Positions 12,716 through 24,691 of a stretch of DNA of 64,000 bases are shown here, piece by piece; position 1 is the stretch's first letter; the number at the start of each line of letters is the position of its first letter. A program made the translations under genes and the position numbers. Under the pieces are notes generated by a model. It was not told where the DNA came from. It saw only the letters and a list, made by a program, of their open reading frames with translations, and ran no database searches. The DNA comes from Chrysogorgia sp. JL179-B06 (Eukaryota; Cnidaria; Anthozoa; Scleralcyonacea; Chrysogorgiidae), in contig JAYKKM010000205.1 of NCBI GenBank assembly GCA_035772405.1, positions 144,501 to 208,500 on the forward strand, written 5' to 3'.

Positions 12716-13747
12716 TCCATATTTCCTCAGTGCCATAGTCCAGTCCTCCCGACTGTATCGAACGCCTTGGTGAAGTCAACAAATACCACGTACAGTGGTC
12801 GGTTCTGCTCAATGCACTTTTCTTGTAGTTGTCTGAGACAAAAGATCATATCCACGGTGCTCCGGTTTGATCTGAAGCAACACTGTCTCCGGAACTACTT
12901 CTGGCACTATGTGAACAGATAGTCTGTTGAGGAGGATCCTGGCGAAGATCTTGCCTGCTATGGAGAGTAGAAAGATTCATCTATGATTCTCACAGTCTTT
13001 TCGATCTCCTCTCTTGTAGAGAGGATATAGGCACCTCCGTGCTTCCATACCTCGGCAGGAATTCCATCACCCCCAGGTGCTTTGCCGTCTTTCAGGCTGT
13101 CGATTGCTCTAGTCATCTCATCCATGGTTGGAATCTCATCGAGGCATGTGTTGGTAATGCGCTGCGGGATGTTGTCAAGACCTTCAGGTTCTATGTCACC
13201 AGGGACATTGAGTAGCTTCTGGGAGTGTTCACTCCATCTTTCTACAACCCTCTTGCAGTCTGAGAAGGTCTCCATTCCATCTGCTGACTTCAGTTGAACA
13301 GGTCCCTTCATCACGGGTCCCCACACTTTCTTCAGTCCATTGTAGAAGCCCTTCATGTCGTTTCTGTCTGCGGCTCTCTGTAGCTGGTTTGCCTTCATTT
13401 CCCACCAGTCTGACTTCAGGGCACGCGTGCGTTTTTGTAGTAGCCTGCAGGCATCTTTGTACGCTGCATCGCTGGATCTAGTGCTCCTGGTCTGCAGCAC
13501 TCTCTGATGGGCTTGATCTCTTCTGCTCATAAGGTTCTGTAGCTCCTGGTAGTTGGGATCGAACCAGTCTTGGTGTTTTCTGTCTGGCTTGCCGAGAGAT
13601 GTTTTAGTTGTGTTGTACACAACCTGCTGTAGAGTTGCCCATTTCTCGTCTGGTGTTGAGCTTTCCTTCTCCACCTGATGGGCGAGAGCGTTGTCCATCG
13701 CATGCTCGAAGCTCTCCCTATGGCTGATAGTGTACAGTTTTGCCTCT
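12716..13747 (-). pseudogene. APE-type LINE, RT part
   Basis: The minus strand encodes the linker and the beginning of a reverse transcriptase. An open frame from 13,698 includes IPTMDEMTRAIDSLKDGKAP and GGDGIPAEVW (fingers). After shifts the palm A motif VFVDFTKAFDTV lies near 12,765. The sequence stops there, so palm B-E and the thumb are absent. It is the downstream half of the LINE whose endonuclease half is at 16,173-17,201; the two were separated by a foldback insertion (13,748-16,172). Confidence 0.8.
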
Positions 13748-16172
13748 CTCCTCCGCAGAGACTTCCAATTCAGTAGAGGGGGCCTATATGGTTCGGATAA
13801 GGAATGCGCTAGAGGGTAATGGGACGAGAAAAACCGCTGAAAATCGGAACGCGGGCGAGCGGAATCGATTTCAGGCGATATCTTAACGAAATCGGCGATT
13901 TCTTGTAATCCGTTTTATATCTCGGCAATCCTTTTGTTTCTCGTTCGGATTTTTCATGTAAGGAGACATGCGACCAAGAGCGTTTGGCTGACGTCTTAAT
14001 TTATGTATTTTAACGTTGTTTTGATGCGATGGAAGAGCCGGATGATAATTCACACTCGAGCCAGAAGGCAGTTGCTGTTGATATGAACTGTTCTATAGAT
14101 TCTAAAGTCGATATTTTATCGTTCCAAGATATCTCGATCAATGGTAAGTTTGTCTAGAACAAACGGGACAACAAGTTTTCCGCTGCGTCTAGCCTGCGTA
14201 GCCGGCGGTTTTTTAGGGTTGGGGTGCGTTGGGGTTTGGGGTGCGTTGGGGTTTGGGGTGCGTTGGGGTTTGGGGTCGAGCAAGCGGGCTGCAGGCAAGG
14301 CGGAATGCGGGCGAGGCGGAATGCGGGAGAAGGGAGAGCCGCAAAACTATGGGTATTTGCATTATCCGTCCACTGGTGAACGGAAAATACTGATTGGTTA
14401 ATATTTCAAGAGGTATCAAATGCAATCAATCAATCAAATGATATAATATTGAAATATTAGTCAACATGGGCTACGTGAAAGAATGTATGGTTTATAAAGA
14501 GTTGGAAACTTATTTTGCGAAATACTTGACGAGAAATTATTCTGAAAGAACAACAAGAAGTTGCTGTAGAGGAACTTCTTTTAGGTAACGGTGTTATCGC
14601 GGTTTGGACGGGTTTTAAAGTGTTTATGAAACGAAAATTGAGATGACATTTTTATTGATTTATTTGAAAGAGCTCCTCAAACGATAAAGAATGGCGTTTG
14701 TAGTTCTTCTATACCTTATCTCGTTCTCGAGTTATTCAAGATTGTGTAATATGACCTATGACGTCACTAGTTGTACCCACCATTATGACGAATCAGAAAA
14801 TGAAGCATATCTTCAAAACTATTGAACAAAATTCCTTGAAGCTTTGCACAAGTGTACAGGTCACTAAACTGAATAACGCACGTAAACTTTATCGTTCCCA
14901 TGGTAACAGATTAGTTCCCAGACTCCTTTATTCCTCTCATAAAATTGTTTATATTCTGCCTTTTCGAATCCAATATTTATAACTGTTGATCAGTGAGGGA
15001 TATTTTCAATAGTATTGCCAACAAAACAGAGCAACTTCGAGTCAAAATTTTTACTCTAGGATGAAAGGTCTGGGAACTAATATATATTGCTATGGTAATG
15101 ATAAAGTTGACGTGGGGATATTCAATTTAGTGACCTATATACTTGTGCAAAGTTTCAAGGAAATTTGTTCAATAGTTTTGTAGATATGCTTCATTTTCTA
15201 ATTCATCATAATGATGGGTACAACTAGTGACGTCATAGGTCATATTACACAATCTTGAATAACTCGAGAACGAGATAAGATATTAAAGAACTACAAACGC
15301 CATTCTTTATCATTTGAGGAGTTCTCTCAAATAAATCAATAAAAAGTCACCTCAATTTTCGTTTCATAAACACTTTAATGAAATTGTACAATTCATGGGC
15401 ATTCCGTATTTTTTCGCGCACACGGTTTACAAACCCGTTCAGAATAATGTGAAGATTAATTGCACAATCTACAGAAATCGCTGGCACTTGCAACGTTTTG
15501 TTTTCTTCCGTTACTGGCCGTTTTCTTTGAAGTTTGCATTTGTTGCACGCAAAAGTGTGTTTGACAGATTCACACGTTAATTTTTACTGTTATTGTTGTG
15601 CTCATATTACAAAACAATCATACGATTGGTTGCTTTTAATTAGATTAAGATAATTGTCGTTGGGGCGTAATGCAAATATCCCTAGTTTTGCGGCAGGCGG
15701 TTTTTCCGCTCGACCCCAAACCCCAACCCCTAAAAAACCGCCGGCAACGCAAGCTACGCTGTGTCAAGCTAGAAGAAACTCTGTCATGAATAATTACTCA
15801 GATTATAAACGTATGTAATGTTGCTTTCTCGAATACATCAACATGAATTATTCAGATTAACGTACGTCGTGTTGCTCTATCGAATATATCACAGCAGGGA
15901 TGAATTATTCAGATTAACGTACGTTTAATGTTGTTCTCTCGAGTCTCGAATATATCAAAGAAGATTGCACCCCCGGTTTGGCGCGATATTTGGCCTGAAA
16001 TCTGGCAGAGGCTTCCTCGCTCTCCTCTCGTTTCTCCGCTCGCCCGCGTTCCGATTTTCAGCGGTTTTTCTCGTCCCATTACCCTCTAGCGCATTCCTAG
16101 CAAAATTATTTCTCTGGTATTTCTATGCTTATCCGAACCATATAGGCCCCCTCTACTGAATTGGAAGCCTCT
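13748..16172. mobile_element. 2.4-kb foldback transposon splitting a LINE
   Basis: Long inverted ends begin CTCTCTCCTCCGCAGAG at 13,748 and are mirrored up to about 16,188. They include GGGGGCCTATATGGTTCGG, a segment with CGGGCGAGCGGA, and inner arms with GGCGGTTTTTTAGGGTTGGG against its complement near 15,720. At most a single C is duplicated at the borders. The LINE reading frame is continuous across the joined flanks, which shows this is an insertion. No transposase is seen inside. Confidence 0.75.
14615..15378. mobile_element. Nested ~760-bp palindromic element
   Basis: Inside the larger foldback: AAAGTGTTTATGAAACG at 14,616 is complemented at 15,360-15,378. The arms run inwards for about 250 bp or more, including TGACGTCACTAGTTGTACCC at 14,759 against GGGTACAACTAGTGACGTCA at 15,216. 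The centre near 15,000 is unpaired. It has no coding capacity. Confidence 0.8.
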
Positions 16173-17201
16173 GCGGAGGAGAGAGCTGTGTTTAGCTTCG
16201 TCGGTTTTCTGGCCCCTTGCCTGATATGCTTTTGACGAATTCGGAATGCCACCTTTGATCTCAGCATCTGGTGATCGGTCCAGCAGTTAGCTCCACGCAT
16301 GACTCGGGTACTGTGGATATCCATCTTATCCCGACATCTCGTGATGATGAAGTCGATCATATGACAGTGACCGGAACGAGGATGCATCCAGGTGGTCTTG
16401 CGTTCATCCTTCTGTTTGAACATGGTGTTCGTCACAATCAATTCGAACTCAGAGCACAGAGCCAGCAGAAGTTAGCCATTGGCCGGAGTTGCGTTTTCCG
16501 ATCCCATGTTTGCCCATGACCAAAGGCCACTTACCATTGTCTTTTCCTATCCTTGCATTGAAGTCACCCATCAACAGCAGCTTATCGTTACGAGGGATGT
16601 ATTTAAGCGTACTTGTCAGCTGGTTGTAGAAGGCCTCCTTGTTATCGTCCGGGTTTGTCATTGTTGGAGCATACACACTAATAATTGTGGCAAAGTTATC
16701 CTTGCTTAGAGGGAGTCTCATTGTCATGATTCTGTCACTTACTGGCCTTGGCATTTCTGTCAGCGTTTTCAAGATGTCTTTCTTGATAGCAAAGCCCACT
16801 CCAGCCTCCCCTCTCTCTCCTTTGCATTTGCCACTCCAGAAGAAAGAGTATTCCAAGTCATTGAGGCTACCAGACTCTGAGAGCCTTGTTTCGCATAGGG
16901 CGGCGATGTCGATGTTGTACTTGTCGAGTTCCATTGCCACTAGTGCAGTACGTCTTTGCGGTCGACAGATTGCGTCTCGATCGAGAAGGGTCCTGACGTT
17001 CCATTGAGAAATTGTCAGTAATTGTGTTCTTCTTCCTAGCTGATTTTTCACCGTCGACGGAAGATAAGATCGAGCAGCGCGGTCCTTGGTAACCCGGGCG
17101 ACGACCGATCCTGTATGGTATTTCGTGCGGTTGTACATTTCATGAAAGCTGCTTGCAAAATTGTTGAAGTGCTGCTGGCTTTTGCAAGTTACCAGTGGCA
17201 C
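16173..17201 (-). pseudogene. APE-type LINE, N-terminal and endonuclease part
   Basis: Open minus frame from 17,201 to about 16,450, then a second frame to about 16,190. It shows the EEP/APE endonuclease order: SQWNVRTLL, ALCETRLSESG, GVGFAIKK, VYAPTM, LLMGDFNARIG and DHQMLRSKVAF. This is the endonuclease found in RTE/CR1-like LINEs. A one-base shift near 16,445 separates the two pieces. The next codons in this element are at 13,747, across the foldback insertion. Confidence 0.85.
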
Positions 17202-17440
17202 TCTCTCGGGGAACTAATAGATGTCTCACGCCGGCAAGAACACGTCAAGACAGGCGCAAACTATTAGTCCCTGCAGTGGCTGATCGGGAGATGTTGGGAG
17301 TTCCATTCATCAGCCGCTCTTGATGCTGCCACATTAACATGTTTTTCTGTTAGGGTTTGCTCCCTTAGCCTTCGGTTCTGTCAAGAGCCTATACCATAAG
17401 GCAATGGTTTACAACTCTGCAAGGCAGGGGCACAATAATA
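17005..17440 (-). repeat. LINE 5' region, copy 1
   Basis: The first ~200 bp encode the start of the LINE protein; the rest is upstream leader. The same ~435 bp recurs at 18,309-19,305, where a MITE interrupts it. Both copies abut a 14-bp minisatellite on their upstream side. Confidence 0.85.
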
Positions 17441-17443
17441 TTT

Positions 17444-18310
17444 GTACCAACACTGTTATACCAACACTGTTATATCAACACTGTTCTACCAACACTGTTA
17501 TACCAACACTGTTATACCAACACTGTTATACTAACACTGTTATATCAACACTGTTATACCAACACTGTTATACCAACACTGTTATACCAACACTGTTATA
17601 CCAACACTGTTATACCAATACTGTTATACCAATATGTTATACCAACACTGTTATACCAACACTGTTATACCTACACTGTTATACCTACACTGTTATACCA
17701 ACACTGTTATACCAACACTGTTATACCAACACTGTTATATCAACACTGTTATACTGTACCAACACTGTTATATCAACACTGTTATATCAACACTGTTATA
17801 CCAACACTGTTATACCAACACTCTTATATCAACACTGTTATATCAACACTGTTATACCAACACTGTTATACCAGCACTTATACCAACACTGTTATACCAA
17901 CACTGTTATACCAACACTGTTATACCAACACTGTTATATCAACACTGTTATATCAACACTGTTATACCAACACTGTTATACCAACACTGTTATACCAATA
18001 ATGTTATACCAATACTGTTATACCAATACTGTTATACCAACACTGTTATATCAACACTGTTATACCAACACTGTTATACCAACACTGTTATACCAACACT
18101 GTTATAAACCAACACTGTTTCAACACTGTTATACCAATATTGTTATACCAACACTGTTATAACACTGTTATATCAACGACACTGTTATACCAACACTGTT
18201 ATACCAACACTGTTATACCAACACTGTTATACCAACACTGTTATACCAACACTGTTATACCTACACTGTTATACCAACACTGTTATACCTACACTGTTAT
18301 ACCTACACTG
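17444..18310. repeat. 14-bp minisatellite array 1
   Basis: About 60 copies of CCAACACTGTTATA with a few variants (ATATCAAC, CCTACAC). 14 bp x 3 = 42, so an open 14-residue periodic frame appears on plus; it is not taken as a gene. Confidence 0.95.
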
Positions 18311-18700
18311 ACGTTCCATTGAGAAATTGTCAGTACTTCTTCCTAGCTGATTTTTCACCGTCGACGGAAGATAAGATCGAGCAGCGCGGTCCTTGGTAAC
18401 CCGGGCGACGACCGATCCTGTATGGTGGTATTTCGTGCGGTTGTACATTTCATGAAAGCTGCTTGCAAAATTGTTGAAGTGCTGCTGGCTTTTGCAAGTT
18501 ACCAGTGGCACTCTCTCGGGGAACTAATAGATGTCTCACGCCGGCAAGAACACGTCAAGACAGGCGCAAACTATTAGTCCCTGCAGTGGCTGATCGGGAG
18601 ATGTTGGGAGTTCCATTCATCAGCCGCTCTTGATGCTGCCACATTAACATGTTTTTCTGTTAGGGTTTGCTCCCTTAGCCTTCGGTTCTGTCAAGAGCCT
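18309..18700 (-). repeat. LINE 5' region, copy 2
   Basis: Near-identical to 17,005-17,396, including the LINE start codon and leader, with small differences (an extra GGT near 18,424 and a 5-bp loss near 18,335). It runs into the minisatellite on its downstream side, so the LINE start here is truncated at about residue 65. Confidence 0.85.
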
Positions 18701-18706
18701 ATACCA

Positions 18707-19250
18707 CAGTGCTGTAATTAAGGGCCGGTAGCCGGCCAAAACGGCCGGCTACTTACACATCTGGGGCCGCCTACTTTTGTCTCAGCAAAATTTATATAAG
18801 TTAAATAAACAAAACGTAGGTCGTAGTGTTACCACAAACTGTCGCTTGCTATTAACTTCCACCATGCAATCATTTCAAGATTTGATAACATTTTCTCACT
18901 TCATGACTACTGTGGATGAAACAATATTGGCAGCATAAGAAACGACATCTAAAGTGAGTACCTTGTACGTAAAGTTTCCATGTTTCATTTCCGACCTACG
19001 TCCGAGTTAGTCCTGAAATGTGTTGTTTTTTGTGCATTTATTTTTATAGGAGGTTTTGTAGTCTTCAGAATTCTGTAAAATCACCTCCCAAAATGCAGGA
19101 AATGGCATTTCAGAGAATCTAGATTTCAAAATTTCCCCCCGGACCCCCCTAGAAGTCTCGGCGCTCCGAATAATCGGATTATAACATTCAAAAATGTGCC
19201 GGCTACTAACACATTTTGGCCACCTACTTCTAAATTTAATTACAGCACTG
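18707..19250. mobile_element. 544-bp MITE, CAGTGCTGTAATTA ends, 6-bp target duplication
   Basis: The ends CAGTGCTGTAATTA and TAATTACAGCACTG are perfect inverted repeats. ATACCA flanks both sides (18,701-18,706 and 19,251-19,256), and copy 1 at about 17,391 has the empty site. CAGTG ends recall hAT elements, but the duplication is 6 rather than 8 bp, so the superfamily is open. Its inner GC-rich part resembles 20,740-20,850 in reverse. Confidence 0.85.
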
Positions 19251-19304
19251 ATACCATAAGGCAATGGTTTACAACTCTGCAAGGCAGGGGCACAATAATA
19301 TTTG

Positions 19305-19903
19305 TACCAACACTGTTATACCAACACTGTTATATCAACACTGTTATACCAACACTGTTATGCCAACACTGTTATACCAACACTGTTATACCAACACTGT
19401 TATACCAACACTGTTATACCAACACTGTTGATATGTGTTATATCAACACTGTTATACCAACACTGTTATATCAACACTGTTATATCAACACTGTTATATC
19501 AACACTGTTATACCAACACTGTTATACCAACACTGTTATACGTACACTGTTATACCAACACTGTTATAAACCAACACTGTTTCAACACTGTTATACCAAT
19601 ATTGTTATACCAACACTGTTATAACACTGTTATACCAACGACACTGTTATATCAACACTGTTATACCAACACTGTTATATCAACACTGTTATACCAACAT
19701 TGTTATACCTACACTGTTATACCAACACTGTTATACCTACACTGTTATACCTACACTGTTATACCTACACTGTTATACCAACACTGTTATACCAACACTG
19801 TTATACCAACATTGTTATACCTACACTGTTATAGCTACACTGTTATACGTACACTGTTATACGTACACTGTTATACCTACACTGTTATACCAACACTGCT
19901 GAG
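19305..19903. repeat. 14-bp minisatellite array 2
   Basis: About 42 copies of the same CCAACACTGTTATA unit as 17,444-18,310, with the same variant types in a similar order (for example ATAAACCAACACTGTTTCAA in both). The array and the LINE leader were therefore duplicated together. Confidence 0.93.
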
Positions 19904-20250
19904 GATATCTTGTGCTGTTTAGGAACCTCGTCTACGCATTGTGACAGCAATTTGTAGAATTTCTCTTTCTCGTGTAATCCCAACACGCATATTATTGACA
20001 TTCAAGTAGACGACCAGTAACCGTGGTCTACACGGTTTGATGTCCTTCATCTCCAGTCCTGGAGCCACACCTGCCTGTTTCTTCCTGGCGTAACCACTCC
20101 ATTTTTATGTCGCTGTCTAGCGTTCTCGTATTAATGTCAGCACGCGGATGTTGTTGGATATGGTTTCTGGAACTCTTGTCAGAAGCTTCTCATATCTCTT
20201 CACATTCCCATTATTTACAGTCTTGTGTGCATAGTTATGTCGTGTCATGA
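19904..20250 (-). pseudogene. Decayed LINE endonuclease-like remnant
   Basis: Broken minus-strand frames give FYKLLSQCVDEVPKQHKI-like text, reminiscent of the FYNQL..VP..DKL stretch of APE-type LINEs. Stops and shifts are frequent, so the assignment is weak. Confidence 0.35.
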
Positions 20251-20909
20251 TGTTTGGGTAATATTAAAGTTCCAAAGTTAATTAAGGAAAGAAAGTCTTC
20301 TAGGTAGCATAAATTAAATGTCATATTGAGGTTTGCTGATCCAACATTATAACTACTTTAGTACAACATTATAGTTACTTTAGTACATGTACATATCTGA
20401 AGTATGCTTTTTAATATGCGCCTAAAAGCCCTACCTGCATGATCCGGCGTCCAAAAGTCGTAAAATGTATGATTTGGTTGTTGAAAGGGGGAACATCTGT
20501 AAAATTTTAGGATGATCAGGCAAAACCGGATAGGAAATTCTTTCTCAGATCAATATGCGAAAAATAATTCGATTAAACAGACTTATAAATTTAGATTTAT
20601 ATCGTTATATATCCAATTCCTGTAAACGCCTAGATGTCAGGGGCGTAAATATTCAATGATGAACTACTCACAGACGAGCACAATAGGCCCCGAAAGTCTA
20701 GTGTCGTAGACACTATAGAGTCGAGCACGTACCAAAGGTGCGAGAACCCTCTAGGGGGTCCGGGGACATCGCCCAGAAAATTCTGAAATCTCGAGTGAAA
20801 TGCTATTTCCTGCTTTTTGAGGGGAGATTTTACAGAATTTTGAAAGTTCTAAAAATGTCATTTAAAATTGCTTTTATTTAAAAACATTTAAAAATTCCAT
20901 ATGAACTAA
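20251..20909. other. Unassigned spacer
   Basis: No gene seen. The part at 20,740-20,850 is a reverse-oriented relative of the inner part of the 18,707-19,250 MITE. Confidence 0.45.
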
Positions 20910-21515
20910 TAGTACGTATTCCATATAAGGACATATCGGATGGGACTGGGAAGAGCAAATACGTTGCCCTAACGAGCATATACGTTGCCCTGATGAGCAA
21001 ATACATTGCCCTCGTAGCGGATAATTAACACGTTACGATATGTTCGATCATCCGCTCTTTTTAAGAAAACTACGTTCGCTAGCCAGATAAGCTGTACGCA
21101 TATTGTAAAGAGATAATTTACCTTTGTTTGAATATATATTGTAGCTTTGGGAGTTGATTATTTCTCAAGAAAACGTTCGTTGAAGACAGCCAAAAGTTCG
21201 TTTACAAGATCCGTAATACGAAAATTATATTTTTGTGCATGTTCGATTATCCGCTTTCAAAGAGAACTAAATTAGCTACCAGGATAAGCTGTATGTATGT
21301 TGTAAATAGATCATTTAACTTTAAAAGAATATATTCTATAGCTTTGTGGGAGGGTTAGGACCTTTGTTGTTTTGGGGTCGGTTACAATCCAATTAACTTG
21401 GAGGCTGGTACGAGGGCAATGTATTTGCTCGTCAGGGCAACGTATATGCTCGTTAGGGCAATGTATTTGCTCTTCCCAGTCCCATCCGATATGTCCTTAT
21501 ATGGAATACGTACTA
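20910..21515. mobile_element. ~605-bp foldback element
   Basis: TAGTACGTATTCCATATAAG at 20,910 is mirrored at 21,496-21,515. The arms are about 110 bp and contain three variants of GAGCAAATACGTTGCCCT. The interior shows no gene. Confidence 0.85.
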
Positions 21516-22343
21516 TAAGTACCTATCAAAAATTCGTGCGGAATCTCGTTCCCAGTTTTGGTCCCAGACCCCACGCCTCACCCTTTACATTCAAAGTGAT
21601 GGACACTGACCAAGTGAAAAAAAGAAATTAGAAATATATACTAGAAATACGAATTCGCAATAATCCCCTCGCCCGCCTTTTCTACCACTACCCCCCACTC
21701 CACCGCTAGAGTTTCTTTTCCATACATGGTCCCCAGTGCCCACCCAGGGTCTCTGAGCTATCAGTTGGCCATAGCATTTGGTCATGCTATGCTAAATTAT
21801 AATCATCTGCATATTTTGAAAACAATATATTTCTGAATTTTGAATAATATGTAATTCATCTTAGAGTTTACATATCATGACCAGCTATCACTACAAAATA
21901 TTGAAAGCTCGAGAAAAAGCTTGTTATCATGTGGGGTTGGGCCGGGCTGGCTGATTGCCGAATAATTTCTAAGTACATAAACCGTTTTTACGAAGGGTAT
22001 GCACGTTCTCGTAATATAAGAGACACGTGCGTTATGTATGTAGAAACTGTTTTCAGAATTGAAATCGAGTAAATATTGGCCGAGATAGCGTTGAAAATCT
22101 ACAATCGACAGACGCAGGAGCGATTATAGAATATCCGTCAACATTTTAACATAAATATACTGACATAAATCAAGAATGTGAAATCGTATTTATTAATAAC
22201 TTTTAGCTAAGTAATTTTAGCTTTGTAATTTTAAAGAACGAAGCAATTCTAGTATGACAATTTTCAACAATTTGACACGGTTTAATGACCATTTAATACC
22301 GGACACAGAAATTTGCATGAGTAAATTTTAGTTAGCACTGTAT
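21516..22343. other. Unassigned, with a short dispersed repeat
   Basis: No gene. About 21,640-21,700 (CTAGAAATACG, then CAATAATCCCCTCGC and GCCTTTTCTACCACTACCCC) recurs near 28,018-28,075, so it is a dispersed repeat fragment. Confidence 0.45.
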
Positions 22344-22460
22344 AGAACTTGCTCGTTCTTTAAAAATCCCGTTTATTTTATCTATAATAGGTTTAATTCA
22401 TAAATTGGAGAACTCCAGGACAAAAATAAACGGGATTTTTTAAAGAACGAAGCAGTTCTA
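22344..22460. mobile_element. Palindromic MITE with AAAGAACGAAGCA ends
   Basis: AGAACTTGCTCGTTCTTTAA at the left and its complement at the right enclose ATCCCGTTTATTTT and its complement. A half-copy of the end lies at about 22,233-22,252, and a longer relative is at 25,820-26,050. Confidence 0.75.
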
Positions 22461-23454
22461 GGTCAGCCCGAGCGTGTGAAAAGCCTGGGTACGAGGTTGC
22501 TAGGTACACGAAGTAAGATCTACCCTTATTTGATTCTAGAAAATTTAATATTATCGAATACTTCTAGCTCACATTTTAATTTCTAGCTTTCCCTCTCCCT
22601 TCTTTCCATACTTGTGTGTCTTAGAATGGTTTCTATTCTTATATAGGTTTCAGGCACAATTGCTCCTTGATTCTGTTTTACTTCAGTGTTTACGTTTCTA
22701 AATGTAAATCGTCGCTTGATTTGACAACTTTGCGTTTCGATCAACATTTCTAAAATCACCTACTGTTTTCCCTTGCATTTGAAGGACTAACTGTTGTGAT
22801 CAATGGCTTATAGATTTACAACAATTTCACAAGATTTGAATAGGTTATATATTTGCTTTTATTTGGCATATCACTCATAAATGAATTGCAGTACGGTGTT
22901 TTGATGTGGAGCAACTGGCAAGCTGGGGCCGTGCGCTCAGGAACGCTTTTGTGCCCGCATATTCATTTTCTGTGCTCGCATATTCATATTCTGTGCTCGC
23001 ATACTCATATTCTGTGCGCATACTGCACTTGACATTTCCTTTTGTTTTTTCTAAAAATTAGTTCCACGCGATATCTCACATAACAAAGGAAAATTTTATT
23101 TTCCGCCCAGTGGAGATTCGACGCTTAGGGCGATTTTCCACTAGGCGAATATTTTCGCGCGAAGCGAATTTCTATATTCATATTTTTGATTAGTTCCAGC
23201 TGAGAGCTCATAAGTAACATGTAGGACGTAATTGGACAACCATACTGTAGTTGGGACAAAGTATTATTTCAATTCATAATATCAGGCTGGGGAATTCAGT
23301 ATAACGAATTTGCAAGTGTAAATAGAAATGCAAATGTCTATTGTGGTTTTAGCCTGATGTTATGAATTAAAATAAGTTTTATCCCGACGCAGAACACGTC
23401 ATTTTGACGCGCAGTGGACATTACGAACTGGCTTATTAGATAAATTTACCCAAG
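22461..23454. other. Unassigned spacer
   Basis: No gene seen. Short local repeats (GTGCTCGCATATTCATATTC three times near 22,950-23,010) are present. Confidence 0.4.
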
Positions 23455-23690
23455 AGTATTGCATAATATGTGGTGATTTCAAGATTGACTGGCTATCAGA
23501 TGAAGGTCAGAAACAGCAGATAGTTAAAATATTTGGTTCCTCATATCAGCAAAAGTTGCATCTACCTTCCTACATGAACCGATAATGGATCACTTCTGGA
23601 TCATCTGCACACCAATATTGAGTGACGAATACGCGTATGAATCATATTTTTCAGATCACAAACCGGTGTGTGCCTTAAAATAGATGAGAC
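23455..23690 (+). pseudogene. CR1/L2-like LINE endonuclease remnant
   Basis: The plus frame gives CIICGDFKIDWLSDEG, then, after stops and shifts, text like a SGS.D..C.NI..YFSDHKPVC end. GDF(N/K)ID and SDHKPV are endonuclease landmarks of CR1/L2 LINEs. Short and degraded. Confidence 0.5.
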
Positions 23691-24111
23691 ATGTATATAC
23701 ATATAATACATACATCATAGTGTTCGCTTCATAATATGTCTGCTACCAAACGTAATTTTCAACTACATGCAATGTCATCTTCAGGACAGCTGAGTGAATA
23801 TTAATCAAACTAAACCTTAATTGTTTAAACAACCTGTTAACAAACATCTTTTGTATACTATTATAAAATTGTCGTATCTTATGTAATAAAAGATTGCTGG
23901 TAGCATATAGGAATAACGAGACCATTGGTTGCGTTATAAAACAACCCATGGTCATAAGCAAGCTTTATAAGCAAGGTTATAAGCGACCTTTAGGGCTTTG
24001 TCACCTATCCCTCGTTTTGAACGTTATCTCGATCAATATTTAACCGTTTTCAATTGTGAAAACAGATTTGGAATTAGCGAGTGTAAATACACAACACACG
24101 TACCTATTATA

Positions 24112-24135
24112 ATATATATATATATATATATATAT
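24112..24135. repeat. (TA)n microsatellite
   Basis: About 12 TA units. Confidence 0.95.
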
Positions 24136-24465
24136 CGCTAAATCGTAGAACACCCGTCCACTTTATACACAAATATCCAGTATATATCAATAGTGTATAC
24201 ATATACGCAAATTACACACAATAAACTGTATACGTTATCTCGATCAATATTTAACCAATTTCAATTCTGAAAACTGATTTGGAATTAGCGAGTCTAAATA
24301 CATAACACACATACCTGTTATTTTACGCAAACGTGTATACCCTTCGGAAAAACCTCTATGTAGTTCTTCTGATCACAAATCGATAATGGCCGCTAGAATT
24401 TCTCTGCTCAAATATGGTCCGACTCAAACGGATCACTCAAAACGACCTTTTACTTCCTACCATGT

Positions 24466-24547
<82 letters not shown>
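24466..24547. repeat. (TA)n microsatellite
   Basis: About 40 uninterrupted TA units; open frames reading IYIYIY here are artefacts. Confidence 0.97.
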
Positions 24548-24548
<1 letters not shown>

Positions 24549-24691
24549 TGTATACGAACTTTTCGTGAGAAATGGATCCCTCGCTTGCGAGGGGATTATA
24601 CGCAGAAACCCTCACAAAATCAAACTAAATATATAACAATTCTTCTCCACAGCATTTTTTTCAAACTGGAAAAAGTGGGGGATAACAATAG

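Noticed and set aside
12635..12922. Single plus-strand gene at 12,635-12,922
   Set aside because: Its first third is the Harbinger relic; the rest is the antisense of LINE reverse transcriptase.
17404..19922. Open frames reading YQHCYTNTVIPTLL repeats
   Set aside because: 14-bp minisatellite; three units make 42 bp, so frames stay open without coding meaning.
24386..24568. Frame reading IYIYIYIY
   Set aside because: (TA)n microsatellite.
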